Origin: Pseudomonas pisciculturae
GTDB lineage: Bacteria; Pseudomonadota; Gammaproteobacteria; Pseudomonadales; Pseudomonadaceae
Reading direction: 5' to 3'
Assembly (NCBI RefSeq): GCF_015461805.1
Contig: NZ_JACVZE010000001.1
Location: 806,001 to 870,000 of the forward strand
DNA: 64,000 bases
Shown here: one piece after another, positions 1 through 8,838 of the stretch
Numbering within the stretch: the stretch's first letter is position 1
How the letters are laid out: each line of letters starts with the position of its first letter
Notes under the pieces: model-generated
Told to the model about the DNA's origin: nothing
The model's database searches: none
The model's input: only the letters and a program-made list of their open reading frames with translations
Program-made: the position numbers and the translations under genes

Positions 1-36
1 GTGCGTGGTAAAAAAAAGACTGCCGCCAAGCCGTGA
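1..36 (+). CDS. Possible 3' end of an upstream gene (partial)
   Basis: Frame 1 is open from the first base and ends at a TGA at 34-36, giving a short lysine-rich tail (VRGKKKTAAKP). Basic C-terminal tails like this are common, so it may be the last codons of a gene outside the window. Eleven codons cannot be identified and chance is possible. Confidence 0.3.
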   Translation: MRGKKKTAAKP

Positions 37-166
37 GCTGTTAATGCTGCGTTCATCTCGTCCTTTCACGCTACTTTCATGCCCTGTGATTCATAGTGAG
101 CATGAAATGTTCGGATCAGTATTTTCACTTGCAAAAAACTCGCATGTTTTTTATAGATTTTTTAAA

Positions 167-190
167 GGTCAGGGCTTGTCAGCTCTGGCC
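167..190 (+). terminator. Hairpin upstream of mucD
   Basis: A 9-bp stem (167-175 with 182-190, two G-U pairs) with a 6-base loop is followed by TTCTCTTGTT. It could terminate transcription from upstream or be part of the mucD leader. The T-tract is weak, so termination is only a suggestion. Confidence 0.35.
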
Positions 191-281
191 TTCTCTTGTT
201 CGCGGAACAAAGATGTCGGTGGCAGTTTCCGGCGTTTCTTGAACCCTGTCGCTCAACCCTGCTCGTCGTAACGGGAGCTGT

Positions 282-1718
282 ATGTCGATACCACGTTTGA
301 AGTCGTACCTATCCATAGTCGCCACGGTGTTGGTGCTGGGCCAGGCCTTGCCTGCGCAAGCGGCCGATCTACCTGACTTTACCCAACTGGTCGAGCAGGC
401 CTCGCCGGCTGTGGTCAACATCAGTACCACGCAAAAACTGCCGGACCGCAAAGTCTCCAACCAGCAGATGCCAGACCTCGAAGGCCTGCCGCCGATGCTG
501 CGCGAGTTCTTCGAGCGCGGCATGCCGCAACAGCGCTCTCCTCGTAGCGGTGGTGGCCAGCGTGAAGCGCAGTCACTGGGCTCGGGCTTTATCATTTCGC
601 CGGATGGCTACATCCTGACCAACAACCACGTGATTGCCGATGCCGACGAGATTCTCGTACGCCTGGCCGATCGCAGTGAATTGAAAGCCAAGCTGGTGGG
701 CACTGATCCGCGTTCCGATGTGGCTTTGCTCAAGATCGAAGGTAAAGATCTACCCGTCCTGAAGTTGGGTAAATCCCAAGACTTGAAAGCCGGCCAGTGG
801 GTTGTTGCCATCGGTTCGCCGTTTGGCTTTGACCACACCGTGACCCAAGGTATCGTCAGTGCCATTGGCCGCAGCCTGCCTAACGAAAACTACGTACCGT
901 TCATCCAGACCGACGTGCCGATCAACCCGGGTAACTCCGGTGGCCCGCTGTTCAACCTGGCGGGCGAAGTAGTGGGGATCAACTCGCAGATCTACACCCG
1001 CTCCGGTGGTTTTATGGGTGTGTCGTTCGCCATTCCAATCGATGTGGCGATGGACGTTTCCAACCAACTGAAAAGCGGTGGCAAAGTCAGCCGTGGCTGG
1101 TTGGGCGTTGTTATTCAGGAAGTGAACAAAGACCTGGCTGAATCCTTCGGCCTCGACAAGCCGGCCGGTGCCCTGGTCGCGCAAATCCAAGACGATGGCC
1201 CGGCGGCCAAAGGTGGCTTGCAAGTCGGCGATGTGATCCTGAGCATGAACGGCCAGCCTATCGTCATGTCGGCTGACCTGCCGCACCTGGTGGGTGCACT
1301 GAAGGCGGGCAGCAAGGCCAAGCTGGAGGTGATCCGCGAAGGCAAGCGCCAGAACGTTGAGCTGACCGTAGGCGCAATCCCGGAAGAAGGCGCCACTCTG
1401 GATGCCCTGGGCAACGCCAAACCGGGTGCCGAGCGCAGCAGCAATCGCTTGGGTATCGCCGTTGCTGAGCTGACCGATGAGCAGAAGAAGAGCTTCGACC
1501 TTAAAAGCGGCGTAGTTATCAAAGAAGTGCAGGATGGCCCCGCATCGCTGATCGGCCTGCAGCCAGGGGATGTCATCACCCACCTGAACAACCAGGCGAT
1601 CGACAGCACCAAGCAGTTCACCGACATCGCCAAGGCGCTGCCGAAGAACCGTTCGGTATCGATGCGCGTGTTGCGTCAGGGCCGTGCCAGCTTCATTACG
1701 TTCAAGCTGGCCGAGTAA
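282..1718 (+). CDS. mucD: Periplasmic DegP/HtrA-type serine endoprotease MucD
   Basis: A 478-residue HtrA-family protease that degrades misfolded envelope proteins. In Pseudomonas, MucD also restrains the AlgU envelope-stress and alginate response. The N-terminus is a signal peptide ending near AQAA. The trypsin-like domain carries the triad H116 (in NNHV), D146 (in RSDVAL) and S219 (in GNSGGP), followed by two PDZ domains (about 260-355 and 385-475), the normal DegP layout. The start is an ATG preceded by GGGAG. The sequence closely matches my memory of P. aeruginosa MucD. About 245 bases without an evident gene precede it, so it does not directly follow mucB here. It converges on the M48 protease gene. 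Confidence 0.9.
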   Translation: MSIPRLKSYLSIVATVLVLGQALPAQAADLPDFTQLVEQASPAVVNISTTQKLPDRKVSNQQMPDLEGLPPMLREFFERGMPQQRSPRSGGGQREAQSLGSGFIISPDGYILTNNHVIADADEILVRLADRSELKAKLVGTDPRSDVALLKIEGKDLPVLKLGKSQDLKAGQWVVAIGSPFGFDHTVTQGIVSAIGRSLPNENYVPFIQTDVPINPGNSGGPLFNLAGEVVGINSQIYTRSGGFMGVSFAIPIDVAMDVSNQLKSGGKVSRGWLGVVIQEVNKDLAESFGLDKPAGALVAQIQDDGPAAKGGLQVGDVILSMNGQPIVMSADLPHLVGALKAGSKAKLEVIREGKRQNVELTVGAIPEEGATLDALGNAKPGAERSSNRLGIAVAELTDEQKKSFDLKSGVVIKEVQDGPASLIGLQPGDVITHLNNQAIDSTKQFTDIAKALPKNRSVSMRVLRQGRASFITFKLAE

Positions 1719-1735
1719 TCTGCTAGCGACATAAC

Positions 1736-1775
1736 AAAAAGCCCCGCCTTCGTTTAACGAGGGCGGGGCTTTTTT
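1736..1775. terminator. Bidirectional terminator between mucD and the M48 protease gene
   Basis: A GC-rich stem (GCCCCGCC at 1741-1748 with GGCGGGGC at 1762-1769) has AAAAA on its left and TTTTTT on its right. It can end both the rightward mucD transcript and the leftward protease transcript. Confidence 0.9.
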
Positions 1776-1788
1776 GTGGGCGATGGAT

Positions 1789-3222
1789 TTAGCTCATCAT
1801 CCCTTTCACCAAGCGCTCTTGTTCGATCAGCTCACGCTGGCGAGCGTCGATGCGTGACGACAGTGGGAAGTTGCTGCCGGCACGGCGCTTGGCAAAGTCC
1901 AGTTGCTGAATGGCCTGCTGGAAGTCGCCGACCAAGGCAAAGTACTCGGCACGCGCTTGATGCAGGCCGATGATGTTGCCGGACAAGCCGCGTGTCTCGG
2001 CGACCTGGTACCAGACATCGGGATCATCAGGGCGGGATTTGAGCAGGCCGTCCAAGGCCTTTTCCGCCTCGGCGGTGCGGTTTTGCTTGAGCAGCAGGTC
2101 TACCCGAATCTGGTTCAGCGGGTAGTTGCCGGGATACTGGGTCAGCATTCGATCAGTACGCTGCTGGGCATCGGGCAGGTGGTTGTTGTCCATCTCCAAC
2201 TGGATCAGCGCCAGATTGTAAGTGATGTCGTTCGGCGCCTTGGCAAGCAGTGCCGTCAGGTTCTCCCGTGCTTGCTTGAACTGCGAGCCTTTGATTTGCG
2301 CAATGGCCAGCCCGTAGCGCGCGACGTCGTTTTTCGGGTTTTCGTCGAGTTGTGCCTGGAAGCGTTTGGCGGCGAGGCCTGAGGTATCTTCGTATTGCAA
2401 CTGCACCCGTGCGCGAATCAATTGATAGCGCAGGCTGTCTTCCTTGCCGCCAGCCTTGGCTTGCTCGGCACGGTTGCGGGTGTCGGCGATTCGAGATTCG
2501 GTCACCGGGTGCGTAAGCAGGAATTCTGGCGGTTTGGCATCAAAGCGGTATTGGCGCCCCAGGCGTTCGAACATGGACGGCATGGAGCGCGGGTCGTAGC
2601 CGGCTTTTTCCAGGTTGAGGATGCCGATACGGTCGGCTTCCTGTTCATTCTGGCGTGAGAAGCGTCGTTGTTCCTGGATCGCCGCTGCCTGGGTGCCGGC
2701 AATCGCGGCAATGCCTGCGTCGCCTGCGCCGGCCGCCGCGGCAATGATGCCGCCGAGCAAGGCGGCCATCATCGGGATCTGCATGCGCTGCTGCGCCTCC
2801 ACGCCACGGGCGAAGTGGCGCTGGGACAAGTGCGCCAATTCGTGGGCCAGTACCGAAGCGTATTCCCCTTCGGTCTGAGCGTTGAGGAACAGGCCGCCGT
2901 TGACCCCGACAATCCCGCCGGGTGCCGCAAAGGCGTTCAATTGCGGGCTGTTGATCAGGATGAACTCGAGGCGCCGGTCATTCACCTGGCTAGTCTCTAC
3001 CAGCTTGTACACGCTGGTTTCGACGTAATCCTTGAGCTGCGGATCGTTAAGCTGCGAGACCTGGCCCCGCAGGTAGGCCAGCCATGCGCGGCCCAATTGG
3101 TATTCCTGTTGTGGCGAGACAATGGCAGAACTGGCGTCGCCAAGTGACGGCAGGTCGTCAGCGAAGCCCGGGGAGGCCAGCAGGCAAGCCAGCGTCAGCA
3201 GGGTAGGGCGCAAAAAAGTCAT
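1789..3222 (-). CDS. M48 metalloprotease with TPR region, BepA-like
   Basis: A 477-residue periplasmic zinc protease of the BepA/YfgC family, which in E. coli helps assemble or degrade outer-membrane proteins such as LptD. A signal peptide (cleavage near GFA-DD, residue 21) is followed by an M48 domain with the HELAH zinc motif (H127, E128, H131) and a downstream NEQEAD glutamate ligand. The C-terminal half is helical with TPR-like repeats. I chose the ATG at 3222 over a TTG two codons upstream because AAAGG lies 8 bases before it and the signal peptide then begins normally. Its neighbours match the P. aeruginosa PA1005-PA1013 order. Confidence 0.85.
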   Translation of the reverse strand: MTFLRPTLLTLACLLASPGFADDLPSLGDASSAIVSPQQEYQLGRAWLAYLRGQVSQLNDPQLKDYVETSVYKLVETSQVNDRRLEFILINSPQLNAFAAPGGIVGVNGGLFLNAQTEGEYASVLAHELAHLSQRHFARGVEAQQRMQIPMMAALLGGIIAAAAGAGDAGIAAIAGTQAAAIQEQRRFSRQNEQEADRIGILNLEKAGYDPRSMPSMFERLGRQYRFDAKPPEFLLTHPVTESRIADTRNRAEQAKAGGKEDSLRYQLIRARVQLQYEDTSGLAAKRFQAQLDENPKNDVARYGLAIAQIKGSQFKQARENLTALLAKAPNDITYNLALIQLEMDNNHLPDAQQRTDRMLTQYPGNYPLNQIRVDLLLKQNRTAEAEKALDGLLKSRPDDPDVWYQVAETRGLSGNIIGLHQARAEYFALVGDFQQAIQQLDFAKRRAGSNFPLSSRIDARQRELIEQERLVKGMMS

Positions 3223-3316
3223 GCACAAAGCCTTTCGACAAAGAGCTTACTGTAGCCGGACACTGAGCTTCGGACCAGATATTCTAAGCAGCCCAACCCT
3301 TGCCCGGAGTAAAACC

Positions 3317-3556
3317 ATGACCGACGCTGTAGCCTTCGATGCCGAACTCGATGCCAGCGGCCTCAATTGCCCGCTGCCTTTGCTCAAGGCAAAGCTGGAG
3401 CTCAATCGGCTGGCCAGTGGTGCAGTGCTCAAGGTGATCGCTACCGATGCAGGCTCCCAGCGCGATTTCCGCACTTTTGCCAAGTTGGCCGGGCATACCC
3501 TGTTGCATGAAGAAGACGCCGCCGGTGTGTACCGTTACTGGTTGCGCAAGGCCTGA
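3317..3556 (+). CDS. TusA-family sulfur-carrier protein
   Basis: A 79-residue SirA/TusA-fold protein with the diagnostic CPLP motif (C18), the persulfide-carrying cysteine of sulfur relay proteins. It sits divergent to the M48 gene and just upstream of the PerM-like gene, the position of the P. aeruginosa PA1006 family, which is linked to molybdenum-cofactor and nitrate metabolism. The ATG at 3317 has GGAGT 6 bases upstream. An in-frame extension to 3122 runs through the neighbouring gene and is rejected. The exact sulfur acceptor cannot be read from the sequence. Confidence 0.85.
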   Translation: MTDAVAFDAELDASGLNCPLPLLKAKLELNRLASGAVLKVIATDAGSQRDFRTFAKLAGHTLLHEEDAAGVYRYWLRKA

Positions 3557-3587
3557 ATCGTTTGCTCCCACCACCCGAGGTTGATTG

Positions 3588-4658
3588 ATGTTCAAAGTGT
3601 TACGAGACTGGATTCAGCGCTACTTCTCCGATGAAGAGGCCGTGGTGTTGGCGGTGTTGCTGTTCCTGGCCTTTACGGCCGTGCTCACCTTGGGCGGCAT
3701 GCTGGCGCCGGTACTGGCGGGGATGGTGCTGGCGTACTTGATGCAAGGCCTGGTCACCACCCTTGAGCGTCTGCGCCTGCCGGGCGGGGCGGCGGTGGGG
3801 TTGGTGTTTGCCTTGTTCATGGGCGTGCTGGTGCTGTTTATCGTGGTGGTGTTGCCGTTGTTGTGGCACCAACTGATTACGTTGTTCAACGAGTTGCCGG
3901 GCATGCTCGCCAAGTGGCAATCGTTGCTGCTGCTGTTGCCGGAGCGCTACCCGCACCTGGTGTCGGATGAGCAGGTGTTGCAGGCCATCGACGTGGCGCG
4001 TGGCGAGATCGGAAAGTTCGGGCAGTGGGCGCTGACCTTTTCCCTGTCCAGTCTTCCGCTGTTGGTCAACATCATGATCTACCTGGTGCTGGTGCCGATT
4101 CTGGTGTTCTTCTTTCTCAAAGACCGCGCCATGATCGGTCGCTGGGTGCGGGGCTATTTGCCGCGCGAACGGGCGTTGATCACCCGGGTGGCCGAGGAAA
4201 TGAACCGGCAGATCGCCAATTACATCCGTGGCAAGGTGATTGAGATCATCATTTGCGGCGGCGTGACCTATATCGCCTTTATTGCCCTGGACCTGAACTA
4301 CGCGGCATTGCTGGCATTGTTGGTGGGTGTATCGGTGGTGGTGCCGTATGTGGGCGCGGTGGTGGTGACGGTGCCGGTGACGCTGATCGCACTGTTCCAG
4401 TGGGGCTGGAGTGATCAGTTCATCTACCTGATGGCGGTGTACGGGATTATCCAGACCCTGGATGGCAACGTGCTGGTGCCGCTGCTGTTCTCGGAAGCAG
4501 TGAACCTGCACCCGGTGGCGATTATTTGTGCAGTGTTGTTGTTTGGCGGGCTGTGGGGGTTCTGGGGCGTGTTCTTTGCGATCCCCCTGGCAACATTGTT
4601 CAAGGCGGTGCTGGATGCGTGGCCGCGGCAAGAGCCGGTAGTCGCACCACTGTTGTGA
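3588..4658 (+). CDS. AI-2E family (PerM-like) membrane transporter
   Basis: A 356-residue inner-membrane protein of the PerM/AI-2E exporter family. It has about eight hydrophobic segments: two near the N-terminus, a soluble middle part (about residues 95-140), and a cluster from residue 150 to the end, including the conserved VVVPYVGA-type segment typical of the family. The ATG at 3588 follows CGAGGTTGATTG. It lies 31 bases after the TusA-like gene in the same direction, so the two may be co-transcribed. Substrate specificity in this family is poorly defined; autoinducer transport should not be assumed. Confidence 0.85.
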   Translation: MFKVLRDWIQRYFSDEEAVVLAVLLFLAFTAVLTLGGMLAPVLAGMVLAYLMQGLVTTLERLRLPGGAAVGLVFALFMGVLVLFIVVVLPLLWHQLITLFNELPGMLAKWQSLLLLLPERYPHLVSDEQVLQAIDVARGEIGKFGQWALTFSLSSLPLLVNIMIYLVLVPILVFFFLKDRAMIGRWVRGYLPRERALITRVAEEMNRQIANYIRGKVIEIIICGGVTYIAFIALDLNYAALLALLVGVSVVVPYVGAVVVTVPVTLIALFQWGWSDQFIYLMAVYGIIQTLDGNVLVPLLFSEAVNLHPVAIICAVLLFGGLWGFWGVFFAIPLATLFKAVLDAWPRQEPVVAPLL

Positions 4659-4662
4659 CTTT

Positions 4663-4700
4663 GCGGTGAGCGGGCTTGGTGGGGTGAGCCCGCTCACCGC
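4663..4700. terminator. Long perfect inverted repeat between convergent genes
   Basis: Fourteen bases at 4663-4676 pair perfectly with 4687-4700 around a 10-base loop. It lies between the ends of the perM-like gene and bcp, so it could end both transcripts. There is no strong T-tract on either side. Confidence 0.6.
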
Positions 4701-4718
4701 ACCAAGCCCGTCAGCGTT

Positions 4719-5192
4719 TCAGGCCTTGTTCAGCGCCTGCGCCGCCGCTAAAACTGCATCCACATGCCCTGGCACTTTCACGCCACGCCATTCCTGGCGC
4801 AACACACCCTCCTTGTCGATCAGGAACGTGCTGCGATCCACGCCCAGGTATTCCTTGCCGTACAGCTTCTTCAGCTTGATCACATCGAACAGCTGGCAAA
4901 CCGCTTCGTCCTTGTCGCTGATCAGCTCGAAGGGGAATTCCTGCTTGCCCTTGAAGTTTTCGTGGGACTTCACGCTGTCGCGCGACACGCCAAACACTTC
5001 GGTATTGGCGGCCTTGAACGCGGCGTACTGATCACGAAAGCCCTGGCCTTCGGTGGTGCAGCCCGGGGTGCTGTCCTTCGGGTAGAAGTAGATCACCACT
5101 TGCTTGCCCTTCAGGGCGGCAAGGTTGAAAGTTTGGCCGCTGGTGGCTTGGGCTTCGAAATCCGCTACAGGTTGGTCGATGACAACCGCCAT
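4719..5192 (-). CDS. bcp: Thioredoxin-dependent peroxiredoxin Bcp/PrxQ
   Basis: A 157-residue peroxiredoxin that reduces hydrogen and organic peroxides. The peroxidatic cysteine C45 is in the PGCTTE motif. The usual PrxQ resolving cysteine five residues later is replaced by glutamine (Q50); the only other cysteine seen is C99, which E. coli Bcp also has. This suggests a one-Cys or atypical resolution mechanism. The start has GGAAG 4-8 bases upstream. The gene begins 10 bases after gcvR ends, so the two form an operon, as is common in Pseudomonas. Confidence 0.92.
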   Translation of the reverse strand: MAVVIDQPVADFEAQATSGQTFNLAALKGKQVVIYFYPKDSTPGCTTEGQGFRDQYAAFKAANTEVFGVSRDSVKSHENFKGKQEFPFELISDKDEAVCQLFDVIKLKKLYGKEYLGVDRSTFLIDKEGVLRQEWRGVKVPGHVDAVLAAAQALNKA

Positions 5193-5202
5193 GGGTACTT
5201 CC

Positions 5203-5763
5203 TTACATTGGGTTCTGTGGGCGCCAAGGTTCGATCAGGGCGTCAAGGTTCAGGGCGTCGGCAAAGTCCAGGAACTGGTCGCGCAGCCAGCTGATCTGTA
5301 CGCCGGCCGGCAGGGTCACGGTGAACGTGGCATTGAGCATGGTGCCGCCGGTTTGCGGGGCCTGGTAGGTGTCGCAGGTCAGGTTCTCCAGCTCGACGTT
5401 ATGGTCGATAAAGAACTGGCACAGCTCATTGACGATGTCCGAGCGGTAGGCCGAGCTGACGTAGGCTACATAAGGCAGGGCCTGCGGGCGGTTTTCGAGG
5501 GCGGCGCTGCGCACCACGTTGACAGTGAAGTCGTGCTTCTTGGCCAGGCCGGGCAAGCCGGTTTCCAGGCGCGCCAGAGCGTCCCAGGTGCCAGAGATCT
5601 GCAACACCAGTGCGCTGCACTCGCCGTGGCGGGTCAGGCGGGAGGTCACGACAGCGCAGCGGTTTTCATGGCTGGCGCGGCACAGGACGTTGGTCAGCTC
5701 CATGGGGTTGGCGCCGAGGGCACTGATAACAAGGAATTGTTCGCGAACTGTGGGGGTGGACAT
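5203..5763 (-). CDS. gcvR: Glycine cleavage system repressor-like ACT protein
   Basis: A 186-residue protein made of two ACT domains (about 8-85 and 95-180), matching the GcvR family, which modulates GcvA control of glycine cleavage genes. It has no DNA-binding domain of its own. It lies head-to-tail with bcp and divergent from dapA, across a 273-base gap. This gcvR-bcp arrangement next to dapA is conserved in Pseudomonas. Binding of glycine is inferred from the family only. Confidence 0.85.
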   Translation of the reverse strand: MSTPTVREQFLVISALGANPMELTNVLCRASHENRCAVVTSRLTRHGECSALVLQISGTWDALARLETGLPGLAKKHDFTVNVVRSAALENRPQALPYVAYVSSAYRSDIVNELCQFFIDHNVELENLTCDTYQAPQTGGTMLNATFTVTLPAGVQISWLRDQFLDFADALNLDALIEPWRPQNPM

Positions 5764-6036
5764 GCAGCCTTCCTAAAACGATGAGCGGTCGATACTGTGA
5801 GGGCTGTATCGATCAAAGCATGAAGGGTAGCGAAAAGCGCCGCCAAGGGATAGGAGGTGGCGTTTTCATTACGTGATCGAGCTTATTTCATCCTGCTTCA
5901 TGCCATGCTTTGGCCCAATGATGGCATTGCCCGTCGTTTAGTTGCGCCATAAGGCATCCTCAGGCGGTACTTCGCTTGTGCAAGCATCTTGGCGCCAGTA
6001 CCATTACGGCTCTCTTTTTCCGGCAGGAGCGGTTGC

Positions 6037-6915
6037 ATGATTGCGGGCAGTATGGTGGCACTGGTCACACCCATGGATGCACAAGGTCATCTCGACTGGG
6101 ACAGCCTAGGCAAACTGGTGGACTTCCACCTGCAAGAAGGCACCAACGCCATCGTGGCGGTCGGCACCACAGGTGAGTCGGCCACCCTCGACGTGGAAGA
6201 ACACATCCAGGTCATCGAATTCGTGGTCAAGCGCGTTGCGGGCCGCATTGCCGTCATCGCCGGTACGGGCGCCAACTCGACGCGTGAAGCGATCGAACTG
6301 ACCAAAAACGCCAAGAAAGCCGGTGCCGATGCGTGCCTGCTGGTGACCCCGTACTACAACAAGCCGACCCAGGAAGGCTTGTACCAGCACTTTCGCACCA
6401 TCGCCGAAGCTGTCGACATCCCGCAGATCCTCTACAACGTGCCGGGCCGCACCGCTTGCGACATGCAGGCCGCGACCGTGATCCGCCTGTCCACCGTGCC
6501 GAACATCATCGGTATCAAGGAAGCCACCGGCGACCTGCAGCGCGCCAAAGACATCCTGGCGGGCGTCAGCAGTGATTTCCTGCTGTATTCCGGCGATGAC
6601 GCCACCGCTGTCGAGCTGATCCTGCTGGGTGGCAAAGGCAATATCTCCGTGACCGCCAACGTGGCCCCGCGTGCCATGAGCGAAATGTGCGCCGCCGCCA
6701 TCGCTGGCGATGCCGTGACCGCGCGTGCGATCCACGAGAAGCTGATGCCGCTCAACAAGACACTGTTTATCGAATCCAACCCTATTCCCGTGAAGTGGGC
6801 GCTGACTGAAATGGGCATGATGCCGGACGGTATCCGTCTGCCGCTCACCCGTCTCAGCGAAGCCTGTCACGAACCGCTGCGACAGGCCCTGCGCCAGTCC
6901 GGCGTCCTGGTTTAA
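6037..6915 (+). CDS. dapA: 4-hydroxy-tetrahydrodipicolinate synthase
   Basis: A 292-residue TIM-barrel aldolase that condenses pyruvate with aspartate semialdehyde, the first committed step to lysine and meso-diaminopimelate. Visible active-site features are the GTTGES motif near residue 43, the YNVPGRT segment with tyrosine and arginine, and the Schiff-base lysine K161 in GIKEAT. The ATG at 6037 has AGGAG 7 bases before it; the in-frame upstream extension lacks family similarity. bamC follows after 17 bases, a conserved pairing in gamma-proteobacteria, so the two are probably co-transcribed. Confidence 0.97.
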   Translation: MIAGSMVALVTPMDAQGHLDWDSLGKLVDFHLQEGTNAIVAVGTTGESATLDVEEHIQVIEFVVKRVAGRIAVIAGTGANSTREAIELTKNAKKAGADACLLVTPYYNKPTQEGLYQHFRTIAEAVDIPQILYNVPGRTACDMQAATVIRLSTVPNIIGIKEATGDLQRAKDILAGVSSDFLLYSGDDATAVELILLGGKGNISVTANVAPRAMSEMCAAAIAGDAVTARAIHEKLMPLNKTLFIESNPIPVKWALTEMGMMPDGIRLPLTRLSEACHEPLRQALRQSGVLV

Positions 6916-6932
6916 TTGAGGAAGCACTACGC

Positions 6933-8048
6933 ATGAAGCGATTGGCCGGACTTTCCGCACTTGCCTTGATTATCTCCAGCACCAGTGGCTGCGGTTGGAT
7001 CTGGGGCCCGGAAGGCTACTTCCGTGACCGCGGTAGCGATTACCTGGAAGCCCAAGCAACCAAACCGATGCAATTGCCACCGGACGTCAACGTCGCCAAG
7101 CGCCTTGACCCGCTGCTGCCGATCCCGCGTAACGTTGCCGACGACACCACCAAGGGCGAGTACGTAGTGCCTCGTCCACAGCCGGTCTCGGCCGTGGCCG
7201 ATGCAAGCGACTACAGCCTGCAAAAGAGCGGTGATTCACGCTGGATCGTAGCTCAGCGTCCACCTGCCGAAGTCTGGCCGGTTGCGGTTCAGTTCTTCCA
7301 GGACAACGGTTTTCGCATTGATGAGCAGCGCCCGCAGACCGGTGAATTCACCACTGCATGGCAGCAAGGCAGCGAGCTGTCCGCCACCATGGCCAAGCGC
7401 CTGCAAGCCGGTGGTGTAGCCGCCGACAGCGAAGCTCGTGTGCGTGTGCGCATTGAGCCAGGCGTGCAACGCAATACCAGCGAAGTCTATGTGGTAAGCG
7501 CCGAGCGTCCTGCCGGCAGCACCGCCAACGTCGATTTCACCAACCGTTCGGTCAACACCGGTGTCGATTCGGCATTGGTTGACGAGATGCTGGCCAGCAT
7601 GAGCCGTATCTCCGAGAAGGGCGGTTCGGTTTCCCTCCTCGCTGCACGTGATTACGACACACCGAGCCGCGTCAGCCTCACCGAAGACGGCAGCGGCAAC
7701 GTGGTGCTGAACCTCGGCGAAGACCTGGACCGTGCCTGGGCCAGCGTTGGTCGCGCGTTGGAGCAAGGCCCTTGGCGTGTTGAAGACATCAACCGCAGCC
7801 TGGGCCTGTACTACATCAACGTGGCTGAAAAAGCCGAGCGTAAAGATGACGAGCCAGGTTTCTTCGGCAAGCTGTTCGGCAGCACGCCGACCAAGGAAGA
7901 AATCGAAACCCGTGCCGAGCGTTACCAGGTTCGTTTGAGCAAGGTTGGCGAAAGCGTTCAAGTCACCGTCGAGAAGAACATCAACACCGTTGCGCCAGCT
8001 GAAACAGCGCGCAAAGTGTTGGGCGTGATTCAGGACAACCTGGGCTGA
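6933..8048 (+). CDS. bamC: Outer-membrane assembly lipoprotein BamC
   Basis: A 371-residue lipoprotein, part of the BAM complex that inserts beta-barrel proteins into the outer membrane. The signal sequence ends in a lipobox TSGC with Cys20 as the lipidated residue. An extended N-terminal segment precedes two helix-grip domains (about 85-210 and 240-370). It sits directly downstream of dapA and 4 bases before the metallo-beta-lactamase-fold gene, so dapA-bamC-MBL looks like one operon, perhaps also reaching purC. Confidence 0.93.
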   Translation: MKRLAGLSALALIISSTSGCGWIWGPEGYFRDRGSDYLEAQATKPMQLPPDVNVAKRLDPLLPIPRNVADDTTKGEYVVPRPQPVSAVADASDYSLQKSGDSRWIVAQRPPAEVWPVAVQFFQDNGFRIDEQRPQTGEFTTAWQQGSELSATMAKRLQAGGVAADSEARVRVRIEPGVQRNTSEVYVVSAERPAGSTANVDFTNRSVNTGVDSALVDEMLASMSRISEKGGSVSLLAARDYDTPSRVSLTEDGSGNVVLNLGEDLDRAWASVGRALEQGPWRVEDINRSLGLYYINVAEKAERKDDEPGFFGKLFGSTPTKEEIETRAERYQVRLSKVGESVQVTVEKNINTVAPAETARKVLGVIQDNLG

Positions 8049-8052
8049 GCCA

Positions 8053-8811
8053 ATGCGTTTTGCTGTTCTCGGTAGCGGTAGCCAAGGGAACGGCACGCTG
8101 GTCGCCCACGACGACACGTATGTACTGGTGGATTGTGGTTTCTCGTTAAAAGAAACCGAGCGGCGCCTGCTGCGCCTGGGGGTTCACCCCTCGCAGCTGA
8201 GCGCGATTCTGGTGACCCACGAACATGCCGACCACGTGCATGGCGTGGGTTTGCTGTCTCGGCGCTACAATCTTCCGGTGTACCTCAGTCGAGGCACCTT
8301 GCGCGGGATGCGCAAACCCATTGAACCCGCAGGTTTCCTGGCCGGTGGCGAGCAACTGCAAATCGGTGCCTTGAGCATCGATGTGATTGCCGTGGCGCAT
8401 GACGCCCAAGAGCCTACGCAGTATGTTTTCAGTGATGGCGAGCGACGCTTCGGCGTGCTCACCGACCTGGGTTCCTACTGCTCCAGGGTGCTGGATGGTT
8501 ACCGCGACCTCGATGCATTGATGATCGAGTCCAACCACTGCCGAGACCTGCTGGCTCGCGGTCATTACCCCTACTTTCTCAAGCAGCGGGTGGGCGGCGA
8601 ACTGGGACATTTGAATAACCACCAGGCGGCGTACCTGGTGTATGAGTTGGGCTGGCAAGACCTGCAACACCTGGTCCTGGCCCACTTGAGCAGCAAGAAC
8701 AACCTGCCGACGCTTGCCCGGCAATGTTTTGTCGACACCCTAGGGTGCGACCCGGACTGGCTGCAACTGGCCGATCAAGATTCAGGGCTCGACTGGCGAC
8801 ATATCGCCTAG
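8053..8811 (+). CDS. Metallo-beta-lactamase-fold hydrolase, VicX/YycJ-like
   Basis: A 252-residue cytoplasmic protein without a signal peptide. The zinc motif THEHADH (H56, H58, D60, H61) and further histidines (HDAQEP, SNHCRD, LGHLNN, LAHLSS) give the di-metal site of the family. It resembles the VicX/YycJ group, often regarded as nucleases or phosphodiesterases. It starts 4 bases after bamC and 27 bases precede purC, matching P. aeruginosa PA1012. The substrate is unknown. Confidence 0.85.
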   Translation: MRFAVLGSGSQGNGTLVAHDDTYVLVDCGFSLKETERRLLRLGVHPSQLSAILVTHEHADHVHGVGLLSRRYNLPVYLSRGTLRGMRKPIEPAGFLAGGEQLQIGALSIDVIAVAHDAQEPTQYVFSDGERRFGVLTDLGSYCSRVLDGYRDLDALMIESNHCRDLLARGHYPYFLKQRVGGELGHLNNHQAAYLVYELGWQDLQHLVLAHLSSKNNLPTLARQCFVDTLGCDPDWLQLADQDSGLDWRHIA

Positions 8812-8838
8812 CCCACCTCACTCAAAGCGGAGCCCATC

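Noticed and set aside
750..1583. Long antisense open frame across mucD
   Set aside because: It lies wholly inside a well-supported gene and its translation has no recognisable features; a codon-bias shadow.
3600..4697. 365-residue antisense frame over the PerM-like gene
   Set aside because: Histidine/glutamine-rich composition reflects the complement of hydrophobic codons; no ribosome site.
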